NCBI RefSeq assembly: GCF_020075545.1 | Contig: NZ_JAIQZK010000001.1 | Coordinates: forward strand, 186,001-250,000 | DNA length: 64,000 nt | Source: Nocardioides sp. TRM66260-LWL | Lineage (GTDB): Bacteria > Actinomycetota > Actinomycetes > Propionibacteriales > Nocardioidaceae | Direction of reading: 5' to 3' | Part shown: one piece after another, positions 22,105 through 30,835 of the stretch | Layout of the letters: every line of letters begins with the position of its first letter | Position numbering within the stretch: the stretch's first letter is position 1 | Notes under the pieces: model-generated | Told to the model about the DNA's origin: nothing | The model's input: only the letters and a program-made list of their open reading frames with translations | The model's database searches: none | Position numbers and translations under genes: made by a program

Positions 22105-23603
22105 GCGCGACCGCCGAGACCCTGCTGCCCTTCGACGACGTGCTCGCGGCCTTCGACCCCGCGCTGGGCCTGGAGGTGCACGTCGAGCTCAACACCGCCA
22201 CCAAGATGTTCTGCGGCTGCTCGACCGTCTTCGGCGGCGAGCCGAACACCCAGGTGTGCCCGACCTGCCTCGGCCTGCCCGGCGCCATGCCGGTGGTCAA
22301 CGGCAAGGCCGTGGAGTCGGCGATCCGCATCGGCCTGGCGCTGAACTGCCGGATCGCCGAGTGGTGCCGGTTCGCCCGGAAGAACTACTTCTACCCGGAC
22401 ATGCCGAAGAACTTCCAGACCTCCCAGTACGACGAGCCGATCTGCTTCGACGGCTGGATGGACGTCGAGGTCGACGGCGAGACGTTCCGCGTCGAGATCG
22501 AGCGGGCGCACATGGAGGAGGACACCGGCAAGTCCACCCACGTCGGCGGCGCCACCGGCCGCATCCACGGCGCCGACTACTCCCTGGTCGACTACAACCG
22601 CGCCGGCATCCCCCTGATCGAGATCGTCACCAAGCCGATCGTCGGCGCCGGGGAGCGGGCCCCCGAGGTGGCGCGCGCCTACGTCCAGCAGCTCCGCGAG
22701 CTGATCGTCGCGCTCGGCGTCTCCGAGGCCCGCATGGACCAGGGCAACCTGCGCGCGGACGTCAACCTCTCGCTCGCGCCGAAGGGCAGCGACGTGCTCG
22801 GCACCCGCACCGAGACCAAGAACGTCAACTCGTTCCGGTCCGTCGAGCGGGCCGTCCGCTTCGAGATGCAGCGGCACGCCGCGATCCTGCAGGGCGGCGG
22901 CTCGATCCTGCAGGAGACGCGGCACTGGCACGAGGACACCGGCATCACCACGTCGGGCCGGGAGAAGTCCGACGCCGAGGACTACCGGTACTTCCCCGAG
23001 CCCGACCTCGTGCCCGTCGCGCCGTCGCCGGAGTGGGTCGAGGAGCTGCGCGGCACGCTGCCCGAGAACCCGACCCAGCGCCGGGCGCGGCTGCAGGCCG
23101 AGTGGGGCTTCAGCGACCTGGAGATGCGCGACACCGTGGGCGCCGGCGCGCTCGGGCTGGTCGAGGAGACGATCGCCGCGGGCGCCTCGCCGCAGGCCGC
23201 CCGCAAGTGGTGGCTCTCCGACCTCGCACGCCGGGCCAACGACACCGGCGTCGAGATCGGCGAGCTCGGCGTCAGCCCCGCGCAGGTCGCGGCCGTCCAG
23301 GCGCTCGTCGACGCGGGCTCGCTCAACGACAAGCTGGCCCGTCAGGTCTTCGACGGCCTCGTCGCCGGCGAGGGCACGCCCGAGGAGATCGTCGCGGCCC
23401 GCGGCCTGGCGATCGTCTCCGACGACGGCGCGCTCACCGCGGCCGTCGACGCCGCCATCGCCGCCAACCCCGACGTCGCCGCGAAGATCCGCGACGGCAA
23501 GGTCGCCGCCGCCGGCGCCCTCATCGGCGCGGTGATGAAGGAGATGCGCGGCCAGGCCGACGCCGGCCGCGTCCGCGAGCTGATCCTGGAGCGGCTGGCC
23601 TGA
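22101..23603 (+). CDS. gatB: Asp-tRNA(Asn)/Glu-tRNA(Gln) amidotransferase subunit B
   Basis: 500 residues. The tRNA-binding kinase-like subunit opens with [10 protein letters not shown] and has the zinc-site cysteines (MFCGCS and QVCPTCLG) and [19 protein letters not shown]. The C-terminal YqeY-like tail domain runs to [15 protein letters not shown]. It activates the Asp/Glu carboxylate for amidation. It is the last gene of gatCAB; the cobalamin riboswitch operon begins about 90 bases later. Confidence 0.97.
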   Translation: MSATAETLLPFDDVLAAFDPALGLEVHVELNTATKMFCGCSTVFGGEPNTQVCPTCLGLPGAMPVVNGKAVESAIRIGLALNCRIAEWCRFARKNYFYPDMPKNFQTSQYDEPICFDGWMDVEVDGETFRVEIERAHMEEDTGKSTHVGGATGRIHGADYSLVDYNRAGIPLIEIVTKPIVGAGERAPEVARAYVQQLRELIVALGVSEARMDQGNLRADVNLSLAPKGSDVLGTRTETKNVNSFRSVERAVRFEMQRHAAILQGGGSILQETRHWHEDTGITTSGREKSDAEDYRYFPEPDLVPVAPSPEWVEELRGTLPENPTQRRARLQAEWGFSDLEMRDTVGAGALGLVEETIAAGASPQAARKWWLSDLARRANDTGVEIGELGVSPAQVAAVQALVDAGSLNDKLARQVFDGLVAGEGTPEEIVAARGLAIVSDDGALTAAVDAAIAANPDVAAKIRDGKVAAAGALIGAVMKEMRGQADAGRVRELILERLA

Positions 23604-23691
23604 CCCGTCCTCCGGACCGCCGCGTCTCGCCGTCCCGGACCGATGGGGCGGCGGGGCGGTCGCGGGCGTAGAGTCCGGACCACACATCCAT

Positions 23692-23790
23692 CCATGCCGT
23701 CCGTGACGAGGGGAAGCCGGTCGAAGTCCGGCGCTGACCCGCAACCGTAGGCCGTCTCCACGACGGCGAGCCGGAATGCCTCCCACGGGC
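23692..23790 (+). promoter_or_regulatory. Cobalamin (AdoCbl) riboswitch aptamer
   Basis: The conserved core is clear: GGGGAAGCCGGT, then AAGTCCGGCGCTGACCCGC followed by AACCGTA, then GAGCCGGAATGCCT. These are the signature blocks of the cobalamin riboswitch. When cobalamin binds, downstream expression usually falls. Exact edges are approximate; the fold was not computed. Confidence 0.9.
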
Positions 23791-23816
23791 GTTGTGATCC
23801 CACGCTGTCGAGGAAA

Positions 23817-23876
23817 GCAGCGGGCGGTCCCACCGGCTCCCGGTGCGTCCTGTCCGCTGCGTGCAGCGGAAAGGAA
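23817..23876 (+). promoter_or_regulatory. Riboswitch expression platform: SD-sequestering hairpin with an alternative pairing
   Basis: TCCT (23848-23851) plus TCCGCTGC (23853-23860) can pair with GCAGCGGA (23863-23870) plus AGGA (23872-23875). AGGA is the SD of the first gene (ATG 23883). GCAGCGGG at 23817-23824 can instead pair with TCCGCTGC and free the SD. This is a classic translational on/off layout, inferred by eye. Confidence 0.65.
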
Positions 23877-23882
23877 CCCCTC

Positions 23883-25001
23883 ATGACCGCCACCCGTCGT
23901 CGCCTTGCGACGATCGCCACCGCCGCCGTCGCGACGATCGCCACCGGAGCCGGCCTCGCGCTGGTGCCCGGCACCGCGGACGCCGGCGTCAGCGCATCCG
24001 CCGCGGCGCGCGCCCAGGCCGACGCCGGCACCTGGCTGGCCCGCCAGATCAACGGCCGCGGCGTCGTCTACAACGCCCAGTACCAGTTCGACGACCTCAG
24101 CACGACCGTCGACGTCGCGTCCTACCTGCGCACCACCGACCGCTTCGCCGGCACCATCGCCCGGGCCGACGCGGCGCTCGCGAAGGGCGTCGACGCCTAC
24201 ACGACCTTCGACGGCACGGTCTACGGCGGCGCCACCGCCAAGCTCACCGCCTACGTCGCGCGGAGCCGTCAGGACGCCACCGACTTCGGCGGCGTCGACC
24301 TGAAGCAGCGGCTCGAGGCGGCGATCGCCACCGAGGCGCCCCTGAACGGCCGCCTCCAGGACAGCGCCGGTCCCGACTACAGCAACACGATCGGGCAGGC
24401 CTTCGCCGTCGAGGCGCTGGCTCGGCTGCGCTCCGGGCGGGCCGCCGACGCGATCGGCTACCTGGTGCGCCAGCAGTGCAGCACCGGCGCGTTCCGCGTC
24501 TACTTCAGCGCCAAGACCGCCGAGCAGCAGCGCTGCGTCACCGGCGCGGAGGGCAGCGAGCCCAGCATCGACGCCACCGCGTTCGCCGTCCTCGCGCTCA
24601 AGGCCGCCCGCACCGCCAGCAACGCCGACACCATCGACCCGGTGCTCAGCCAGGCGCGCCGCTACCTGGTCGACCACCAGTTCTCCTCCGGCGCGTTCAC
24701 CGACGGCGGCGGCCTGGGCGTCAACACCAACTCCACCGGGCTCGCGGGCACCGCGCTCGCCGCGCTGAAGGCCTGCGGTCCGGCCGCGGACGCCGCGCGC
24801 TGGGTGCTCGGACGCCAGGTCAAGCGCGACGCCTCGGGCCCGTTGGGCACGCAGGTCGGCGCGATCGCCTACGACCCCGCGGCCTTCAAGGCCGGCCAGG
24901 CCGACGGCATCACCACGGAGACGCGCGGCCAGTGGCGCCTGGCGAGCGCGCAGGCCGCGTCCTCGCTGGACTACCTGCTCGTCTCCGCCTGCCGCGCGTG
25001 A
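23883..25001 (+). CDS. Secreted alpha/alpha-toroid protein, like the N-terminal domain of intrinsic factor/transcobalamin
   Basis: 372 residues. A Sec signal peptide (about 1-35, ending GTADAG) precedes a helical repeat domain of the prenyltransferase/terpene-cyclase toroid type, with repeat motifs such as QCSTGAFRVYF and HQFSSGAFTDGGG and repeated helices ending in Ala/Leu. Animal cobalamin carriers (intrinsic factor, transcobalamin, haptocorrin) have the same alpha6/alpha6 fold in their N-terminal domain. The protein is first in a cobalamin-riboswitch operon and its stop overlaps the next gene, which encodes the other half-domain. I infer an extracellular B12-binding subunit. A catalytic cyclase role is unlikely because it is exported and I see no DxDD motif. 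Confidence 0.8.
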   Translation: MTATRRRLATIATAAVATIATGAGLALVPGTADAGVSASAAARAQADAGTWLARQINGRGVVYNAQYQFDDLSTTVDVASYLRTTDRFAGTIARADAALAKGVDAYTTFDGTVYGGATAKLTAYVARSRQDATDFGGVDLKQRLEAAIATEAPLNGRLQDSAGPDYSNTIGQAFAVEALARLRSGRAADAIGYLVRQQCSTGAFRVYFSAKTAEQQRCVTGAEGSEPSIDATAFAVLALKAARTASNADTIDPVLSQARRYLVDHQFSSGAFTDGGGLGVNTNSTGLAGTALAALKACGPAADAARWVLGRQVKRDASGPLGTQVGAIAYDPAAFKAGQADGITTETRGQWRLASAQAASSLDYLLVSACRA

Positions 25002-26002
25002 CGCACGCACGGCTGCCGCGGCTCCTCGCCGCGGTCGTGACGGCGGCCGGCCTGCTCGGGCCGGCCGCCGTGGTGGCGTCCGCGCGACCGGCCTCGGCGG
25101 CGACGTGCTCCGACGCCGGCGGCATCAGCGTGGTCGTCGAGGCCAACGAGCTCGGCTCGACGAGCACCGCCTGCGTGGCGGCCTCGGGCTCGACCTCGGC
25201 CACGGCGCTGTTCGCCGCGGCCGGCCACCAGCTCACCTACGCCCAGCAGGACCCGGGCTTCGTCTGCCGGGTCGACGCCGCCCCGGCGAGCGATCCGTGC
25301 CGCGAGGCCTCGCCGGCCTCGGCCTACTGGAGCCTGTGGTGGAGCGACGGCACCAGGGGCACCTGGGTCTACAGCACGCTCGGCGTCCGCTCGCTGAAGG
25401 TGCCGGCCGGCGGGTCGCTGGCGTTCGTGTGGGACCAGCGCTCCGGCACCGTGCGCCCGTCCACGGCCGCCCCGGTGCAGGCCGCGAAGCCCGCCGCCTC
25501 GCCGACGCCCACGCGCGGCTCGGGCGGCTCGGGCGGCTCGGCCACGTCCGGCTCGTCCGGGTCGGGCTCGGCCACGTCGGGCTCGTCCGGGTCGGGGGGC
25601 TCGCGTCCCTCGACGTCCAACGGTTCGGCCGCGGGTGCCTCCGGCTCCGGCGGCACCGGCTCGACGCCGGGGTCGCGTCCCGGCCGCGCCGCGGCCACGG
25701 CCCCGCCGGGCGCGTCGGCGTCCGCGTCGCGCCCCGCGACGGCGTCCCCGTCGGCGCGGCCGAGCGAGGGCGCGCCGAGCAGCCCCGGCAGTCCCGGCAG
25801 CCCCGCGGGTGCGACCCCCGGGAGCCCGGACGCCACCATCACCGCCGTGCCCACCGAGGAGCAGGCCGACGCCGCCAGCAGCGTCGGCGGCGACGACGCG
25901 TCCGGCGGCCTGCCGGTGTGGATCGCCCCCGTCCTGCTCGTCGTCGCCGCCCTCGTCGGCGGCGTCGTCACCCTGCGCCGCCGAGCGGGAGCCGGACGAT
26001 GA
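24998..26002 (+). CDS. Surface-anchored DUF4430 protein, like the C-terminal domain of transcobalamin
   Basis: 334 residues from GTG 24998. A signal peptide ends at ARPASAA. A DUF4430-like domain of about 120 residues follows, with Cys pairs (TCSDAGG/TACVAA and FVCRVDA/DPCREA) and the typical YWSLWWSDGTRGTWVYS. Next come about 150 residues of Ser/Gly/Pro-rich stalk with an internal repeat, then one C-terminal helix (LPVWIAPVLLVVAALVGGVV) and RRR. It should sit on the outer face of the membrane. DUF4430 is the bacterial relative of the beta domain that closes over B12 in transcobalamin-type proteins. It overlaps the toroid gene by four bases and precedes the ECF transporter genes. Confidence 0.82.
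   Translation: MTHARLPRLLAAVVTAAGLLGPAAVVASARPASAATCSDAGGISVVVEANELGSTSTACVAASGSTSATALFAAAGHQLTYAQQDPGFVCRVDAAPASDPCREASPASAYWSLWWSDGTRGTWVYSTLGVRSLKVPAGGSLAFVWDQRSGTVRPSTAAPVQAAKPAASPTPTRGSGGSGGSATSGSSGSGSATSGSSGSGGSRPSTSNGSAAGASGSGGTGSTPGSRPGRAAATAPPGASASASRPATASPSARPSEGAPSSPGSPGSPAGATPGSPDATITAVPTEEQADAASSVGGDDASGGLPVWIAPVLLVVAALVGGVVTLRRRAGAGR
25535..25594 (+). repeat. 30-bp tandem duplication in the stalk-coding region
   Basis: The units 25535-25564 and 25565-25594 are identical except for one base. Each encodes GSATSGSSGS-type residues of the Ser/Gly-rich stalk, so stalk length can probably vary by slippage. Confidence 0.8.
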
Positions 26003-27084
26003 GCGCGCCGCGGCTGGCCCGTGACCTCCACCCCGCCGCCTGGTGGGCGTGGGCGATCGGGCTGGCCGCGGCCGCCTCCTTCACCACCAACCCCGTCGCC
26101 CTGCTGCTCCTCGTCGCGGCCGCCTGGATGGTCGTGCTCGCACGTCGCTCCGACCAGCCGTGGAGCCGGTCGTTCCGCGTCTACCTGGCGCTCGGCGCCA
26201 CGATCGTCGTCCTCCGGGTCGCCTTCCGGCTCGTCCTGGGCGGCGGCTACCCCGGCCACGTGCTGCTCGACCTGCCCACCGTGCCGCTGCCGAGCATCGC
26301 CGCCGGCATCACCGTGCTCGGCCCGATCACCCGCGAGGCGCTGCTCTCCGGCCTCTACGACGGGCTGCGGCTCGGCACCATCGTGGTGTGCATCGGCGCG
26401 GCCAACGCGCTGGCCAACCCCAAGCGCCTGCTCCGCTCGGTGCCGCCCGCGCTCTACGAGATCGGCACAGCCCTCGTCGTCGCGGTGACGATCTTCCCGC
26501 AGCTGGCCGACAGCGTCCGCCGGGTGCGCGCCGCGCAGAGCCTCCGTGCCGGTGCCGAGACCCGGCTCGGCCGGCTGCGCCGCTTCCTGGTCCCCGTGCT
26601 CGAGGACGCCCTGGACCGCTCGCTGGCGCTCGCCGCGGGCATGGACGTCCGCGGCTACGGCCGGGCCGGCGAGCGCACCCCCGCGGAGCGCCGACGCACC
26701 GGCGCCCTCCTGCTGCTCGGCCTGATGGGCCTGACGCTGGGCGTCTACACCTCGCTGGACGCCACGAGCCCCGCCTGGGCGTCCCGGCCGCTGCTGCTGC
26801 TCGGCGTGCTGCTCGCCGCCGGCGGCCTGGTGAGCGCCGGCCGCTCGGTGCAGCGCACCCGCTACCGCCCCGACCCGTGGGGCTGGCCGGAGACCGCCGT
26901 CGCGCTCAGCGGCGTCGGCGCCGGCTGGATCATGCGCGAGGTGAGCCTGCACGACGTGCCGCTGGCCTACCCGGCCCTCGACGTCGTCCCGACCGTGAGC
27001 CTGGCCATGCTCGTCGCGGTCGCCCTGGTCCTCGGCGGCGGACTGGTCAGTCCGCCCGCCCGACGCGCGGAGGTGAGCGCATGA
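25999..27084 (+). CDS. ECF transporter transmembrane T component (EcfT/CbiQ family)
   Basis: 361 residues with several membrane helices at both ends and a central cytoplasmic stretch. It carries the two coupling-helix signatures of EcfT, AAQSLRAG and the Ala-Arg-Gly-type MDVRGYG. The length exceeds typical EcfT (about 265) because of extra C-terminal helices. It connects the ATPases to the substrate-binding S component. ATG 25999 overlaps the DUF4430 stop, and the ATPase gene overlaps its end. Confidence 0.87.
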   Translation: MSAPRLARDLHPAAWWAWAIGLAAAASFTTNPVALLLLVAAAWMVVLARRSDQPWSRSFRVYLALGATIVVLRVAFRLVLGGGYPGHVLLDLPTVPLPSIAAGITVLGPITREALLSGLYDGLRLGTIVVCIGAANALANPKRLLRSVPPALYEIGTALVVAVTIFPQLADSVRRVRAAQSLRAGAETRLGRLRRFLVPVLEDALDRSLALAAGMDVRGYGRAGERTPAERRRTGALLLLGLMGLTLGVYTSLDATSPAWASRPLLLLGVLLAAGGLVSAGRSVQRTRYRPDPWGWPETAVALSGVGAGWIMREVSLHDVPLAYPALDVVPTVSLAMLVAVALVLGGGLVSPPARRAEVSA

Positions 27085-28679
27085 TCGAGCTGCGCGGAGT
27101 CACGGTGGGCTACGACGAGCACGCGGTGCTCGACGGCGTCGACCTCACGATCGGCGAGGGCGAGCTGGTGCTGGTCGCCGGTCCGACCGGCGTCGGCAAG
27201 TCGACGCTCCTGGGCGTCGTCACCGGACTGGTGCCGCGCTTCTCCGGCGGCGTCCTCCACGGCGACCTGCTGCTCGACGGCACCTCGATCGTCCGCACCC
27301 CGCCTCGCGACCGCGCCCACCTGATCGGCCACGTCGGCCAGGACCCCGCCCGCGGCTTCGTCACCGACACCGTCGAGGAGGAGCTCGCCTACGGCATGGA
27401 GCAGGTCGGGCTGCCGGCCGCCACGATGCGCCGCCGGGTCGAGGAGACCCTCGACCTGCTCGGCATCGCCGACCTGCGCTCCCGCGATCTGCGCACGCTC
27501 TCGGGCGGTCAGCAGCAGCGGGTCGCGATCGGCTCGGTGCTCACCATGCACCCGCGGCTGCTCGTCCTCGACGAGCCCACCTCGGCGCTCGACCCGACGG
27601 CCGCGGAGGAGGTGCTGGCGACGCTGACCCGGCTCGTGCACGACCTCGGGCTCTCCGTGCTCCTGGCCGAGCACCGGCTCGAGCGGGTCGTGCCGTTCGC
27701 CGACGTCATGTGCCTGCTCGACGGCTCCGGCGGCGTGCGGGTCGGGGAGCCGGCCGAGCTGCTGCTGGACTCGCCGGTCGCACCGCCCCTCGTCGAGCTC
27801 GGCCGCGCGGCGGGCTGGCGGCCGCTGCCGCTGAGCGTGCGCGACGCGCGGCGTCGGCTGCGGAGCCTGCCCGACGGGTGGGACGACGAGGCGCCGGGAG
27901 CCCCGGCCGTCTCGGTCGCGCCGGTCGCGCCGGTGCTCGAGGCCCGCGACGTCACGGTGGCGCACGGCCAGGCCGTCGCGCTGCGCGCCGTCGACCTCGC
28001 CCTGACGTCGGGCCGCGTCACCGCGCTCATGGGACGCAACGGCGCGGGCAAGTCGACGCTGCTGTGGACCCTCCAGGGCACCCGCGAGCGGCGCAGCGGG
28101 CGCCTGCGCGCCGACGGCGTCGACCCGGCCCGGCTCGAGCCCGGCCAGCGACGCCACCACGTCGGCCTGCTGCCGCAGACCGCCGCCGACCTGCTGTACC
28201 TCGAGAGCGTCGCCGAGGAGTGCGCGGCCGGCGACGCCGGCACGGGGGAGTGCCGCGCGCTGCTCGAGCGGCTCGTCCCCGGCATCCCGGGCGACGCCCA
28301 CCCGCGCGACCTCTCCGAGGGCCAGCGGCTGGCGCTGGCGCTCGCGCTCGTGCTCGTCGCCCGCCCGCCCGTCCTGCTGCTCGACGAGCCGACGCGCGGC
28401 CTCGACTACGCCGCCAAGCACGCCCTGGCGCAGATCCTGCGCGACCTCGCCGACGACGGCCGCGCGGTGCTCGTGGCCACCCACGACGTCGAGTTCGTCG
28501 CCCAGTGCGCCGACGACGTCGTCGTCCTCGCCGAGGGCGAGGTCGTCTCGACCGGGCCGACCCGTCGGGTCGTCGCGGAGTCGCCGGCCTTCGCGCCGCA
28601 GGTCATGAAGGTGCTCGGCCCGCCGTGGCTGCGGGTCGACGAGGTGCTCGCCGCGATCCCCGCGTGGCGGTCGGCATGA
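27081..28679 (+). CDS. ECF transporter double ATPase (EcfA-EcfA' fusion)
   Basis: 532 residues with two ABC domains. Domain 1 (about 1-240) has GPTGVGKST, LSGGQQQR and LLVLDEPTSALDP. Domain 2 (about 285-520) has GRNGAGKST, the variant signature LSEGQRLAL and LLLDEPTRGLDY. Fusing both ATPases in one chain is common in actinobacterial ECF systems. It powers the T/S membrane part. ATG 27081 overlaps the T gene stop, and the S gene overlaps its end, so all five genes are coupled. Confidence 0.92.
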   Translation: MIELRGVTVGYDEHAVLDGVDLTIGEGELVLVAGPTGVGKSTLLGVVTGLVPRFSGGVLHGDLLLDGTSIVRTPPRDRAHLIGHVGQDPARGFVTDTVEEELAYGMEQVGLPAATMRRRVEETLDLLGIADLRSRDLRTLSGGQQQRVAIGSVLTMHPRLLVLDEPTSALDPTAAEEVLATLTRLVHDLGLSVLLAEHRLERVVPFADVMCLLDGSGGVRVGEPAELLLDSPVAPPLVELGRAAGWRPLPLSVRDARRRLRSLPDGWDDEAPGAPAVSVAPVAPVLEARDVTVAHGQAVALRAVDLALTSGRVTALMGRNGAGKSTLLWTLQGTRERRSGRLRADGVDPARLEPGQRRHHVGLLPQTAADLLYLESVAEECAAGDAGTGECRALLERLVPGIPGDAHPRDLSEGQRLALALALVLVARPPVLLLDEPTRGLDYAAKHALAQILRDLADDGRAVLVATHDVEFVAQCADDVVVLAEGEVVSTGPTRRVVAESPAFAPQVMKVLGPPWLRVDEVLAAIPAWRSA

Positions 28680-29536
28680 GCCTCGCCCAGCGCACGCCGC
28701 CGACTCGGGAGGCCCGCGCCGTCCCGATCTCGCGTCGTTCGGCGGCGACCCTCGCGCTCGCCTCGCTCGCCGGCCTGCTGATGTTCGTCTGGCCGCTGGT
28801 GCTGCAGGTGGCGCCCACCGAGTCGGGGCAGCCCGAGCTCCAGCCGCCGTTCCTCTTCCTGCTGCTGCTGCCCGTGGTGGTGCTGGTCGTGCTGGCCGAG
28901 GTCAGCGAGGGCGGCCTGGACCCTCGGGTGCTGGCGATCCTCGGCGTGCTGAGCGCGATCAACGCGCTGGTGCGCGCGATCTCCCCGGGCCTCGCCGGCG
29001 TCGAGCTGGTCTTCTTCCTGCTCGTGCTCTCGGGCCGCGTCTTCGGGCCGGGCTTCGGGTTCGTGCTCGGCGCCACGTCGCTCTTCGCCTCCGCGCTGCT
29101 GACCGCCGGCGTCGGGCCGTGGCTGCCGTACCAGATGCTCTGCTCGGCCTGGGTCGGCATGGGCGCCGGCCTGCTGCCGCGCGCCCGGGGGCGGGCCGAG
29201 ATCGCCCTCCTCGCGGGCTACGCGGTGGTCTCGGCGTACCTCTTCGGCGCGCTGATGAACCTGTGGAACTGGCCGTTCGCCCTGGGCATCCAGGTGCCCG
29301 GCCATGCGAGCTCGCTGGCGTTCGTGCCGGGGGACCCGCTGCTGGAGAACCTCCACCGGTTCGCGCTCTACACCCTGCTGACCTCGACCGGCGGCTGGGA
29401 CACCATGCGCGCGATCTCGAACGCCGTCGCCATCGTCGTCGTCGGCCCCGCCGTGCTCGTCACCCTGCGCCGCGCGAGCCGGCGCGCCCTGGTCGTCGGG
29501 GTGGTCGCGACGCCGGAGGACGACGTCCAGCGCTGA
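28676..29536 (+). CDS. ECF transporter substrate-specific S component, probably for cobalamin
   Basis: 286 residues with about six to seven hydrophobic helices (LASLAGLLMFVWPLVLQV at the start, VELVFFLLVLSGRVFGPGFG, and others). The region GPGFGFVLGATSLFASALLT and the late WNWPFALG are typical of S components of the CbrT/ECF-CbiQ-linked group. No vitamin specificity can be read directly. Cobalamin is inferred from the riboswitch and the two transcobalamin-like proteins in the same operon. Confidence 0.8.
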   Translation: MSLAQRTPPTREARAVPISRRSAATLALASLAGLLMFVWPLVLQVAPTESGQPELQPPFLFLLLLPVVVLVVLAEVSEGGLDPRVLAILGVLSAINALVRAISPGLAGVELVFFLLVLSGRVFGPGFGFVLGATSLFASALLTAGVGPWLPYQMLCSAWVGMGAGLLPRARGRAEIALLAGYAVVSAYLFGALMNLWNWPFALGIQVPGHASSLAFVPGDPLLENLHRFALYTLLTSTGGWDTMRAISNAVAIVVVGPAVLVTLRRASRRALVVGVVATPEDDVQR

Positions 29537-29578
29537 CCCGCAGGGTCCGCCGCGTCCGCCCGGGCGCTCCCGGGAGCC

Positions 29579-30493
29579 TCAGCCGACGGTGCTGAGGAAG
29601 TCGAGCAGCAGGTCGTGGACGATCTCGGGCTGCTCCATCGCGATGAAGTGCGTGCCGTCGAGCTCGGTGAAGCTCGCGCCCTGGATGCGTGCGGCGGCGC
29701 TGGCCATGTCGCGCGAGCCGGCCAGGATGTCCCACTTGCCGGCCACGAAGGCGACCGGCACGCGGATGTTGCGCAGCGAGACGCGGGCGTGCTCGGAGGT
29801 GCGCAGCGCGAGGTGGAAGTACCAGCCCAGGGGGGTGGTGAGGAACTCCGAGACCGCGACGGCCGCGAGGTCGGGGTCGGGCACCGGCAGCATGAAGCCG
29901 CTGTGCGAGACCAGCCGGACGGCGCGCTCGCCGATCGGCAGCCGCGAGGCCACGGGGCTGAGCGCGGGACCGACCAGGCGCAGGAGCCGGGTGGCGTTGA
30001 CGGTCAGCGCGCGGGCCACCGGGTGCGGCAGGTGCAGCGGGCCGAGCATCGTCGCGAAGGTGTCGCCCGGCACGCCCGCCACGGCGAAGACGCCCGCGAC
30101 CCGCTCGGGGTGCCGGAACGCGAGCTCGAAGGCGGTGTTGACCCCCATCGACCAGCCCATGAGCACGGGCCGCTCGAGCCCGAAGTGGTCCATGACCGAC
30201 AGGCCGTCCTCGACGAACTCCTCGATGCCGCAGCGACGCGGGTCGGCCGGACGGTCGGAGCCGCCGACGCCGCGGTGGAACCACGAGACCACCCGCACCG
30301 AGCAGTCGGGCTCGAGCAGCGCGGGCCACGTCCAGGGGTTGGTGCCGAGCCCGTTGCACAGCAGGACGGTGGGGCCCGTCTTGGTGCCGTCGGGGTCGTT
30401 GGTCCACGCGCGCAGCCGCGTGCCGTCGTCGGACAGCACGGAGTGGAAGCTGAGCGAGGCGTTGCTGGCGGTGCGCGCCGCGGAGGTCCGCAT
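29579..30493 (-). CDS. Alpha/beta-hydrolase
   Basis: 304 residues from ATG 30493 (MRTSAARTASN). The catalytic triad is visible: Ser in LMGWSMGVNTA, Asp in VAGKWDILAG and His in LDGTHFIAMEQP. VLLCNGLGTNPWTW forms the oxyanion loop. The fold matches the epoxide-hydrolase/haloperoxidase-like group, substrate unknown. The frame reaches 30553, but the upstream part is Arg/Gly-rich and overlaps the intergenic space, so the shorter start is used. It is convergent with the ECF operon. Confidence 0.87.
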   Translation of the reverse strand: MRTSAARTASNASLSFHSVLSDDGTRLRAWTNDPDGTKTGPTVLLCNGLGTNPWTWPALLEPDCSVRVVSWFHRGVGGSDRPADPRRCGIEEFVEDGLSVMDHFGLERPVLMGWSMGVNTAFELAFRHPERVAGVFAVAGVPGDTFATMLGPLHLPHPVARALTVNATRLLRLVGPALSPVASRLPIGERAVRLVSHSGFMLPVPDPDLAAVAVSEFLTTPLGWYFHLALRTSEHARVSLRNIRVPVAFVAGKWDILAGSRDMASAAARIQGASFTELDGTHFIAMEQPEIVHDLLLDFLSTVG

Positions 30494-30549
30494 GGGCCGA
30501 TTCTGCCTGCCGCGCCGGACGGGTCGGCCCGACTGTCCAGGGAGCGGGG

Positions 30550-30750
30550 TCACGCCCGCGAGCGCAGGTAGTCCTCGACGTCCTCGCGCTCGGCCCGCAG
30601 GCGGGCGAGCCGCCCGGTGGCCGCCTCCGCGTTGCGGCGCGCGATCGTCTGCGACTCCACCGCCCAGCGCTCGGCGGCGCGACGGGCGGTGCGGACGACC
30701 TGCGCGGCGGTGCCGAGCAGTGGGGCCACGGGGGACGGGGGGAAGGACAT
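30550..30750 (-). CDS. Small helical protein of unknown function
   Basis: 66 residues: a short hydrophobic N-terminus followed by a long charged helix rich in Arg, Ala and Glu (AERWAVESQTIARRNAEAAT, then RLARLRAERED). It could form a coiled coil. A GGAG lies before the ATG at 30750. I do not recognise the family. The frame is consistent with GC3 bias, but a small ORF in GC-rich DNA needs support from homologues. Confidence 0.5.
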   Translation of the reverse strand: MSFPPSPVAPLLGTAAQVVRTARRAAERWAVESQTIARRNAEAATGRLARLRAEREDVEDYLRSRA

Positions 30751-30835
30751 GTCGTGCTCCGAGAGGGTCGGACGGGCGGGGGTCCGGGGGAGGTGCGCGT
30801 CCAGCCTAGCCGTGCGCGGCGCGGGGTCGTCGGGC

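Noticed and set aside
22008..25010. 1000-residue minus-strand frame over gatB and the toroid gene
   Set aside because: It is an antisense shadow; gatB and the riboswitch operon account for the sequence on the plus strand.
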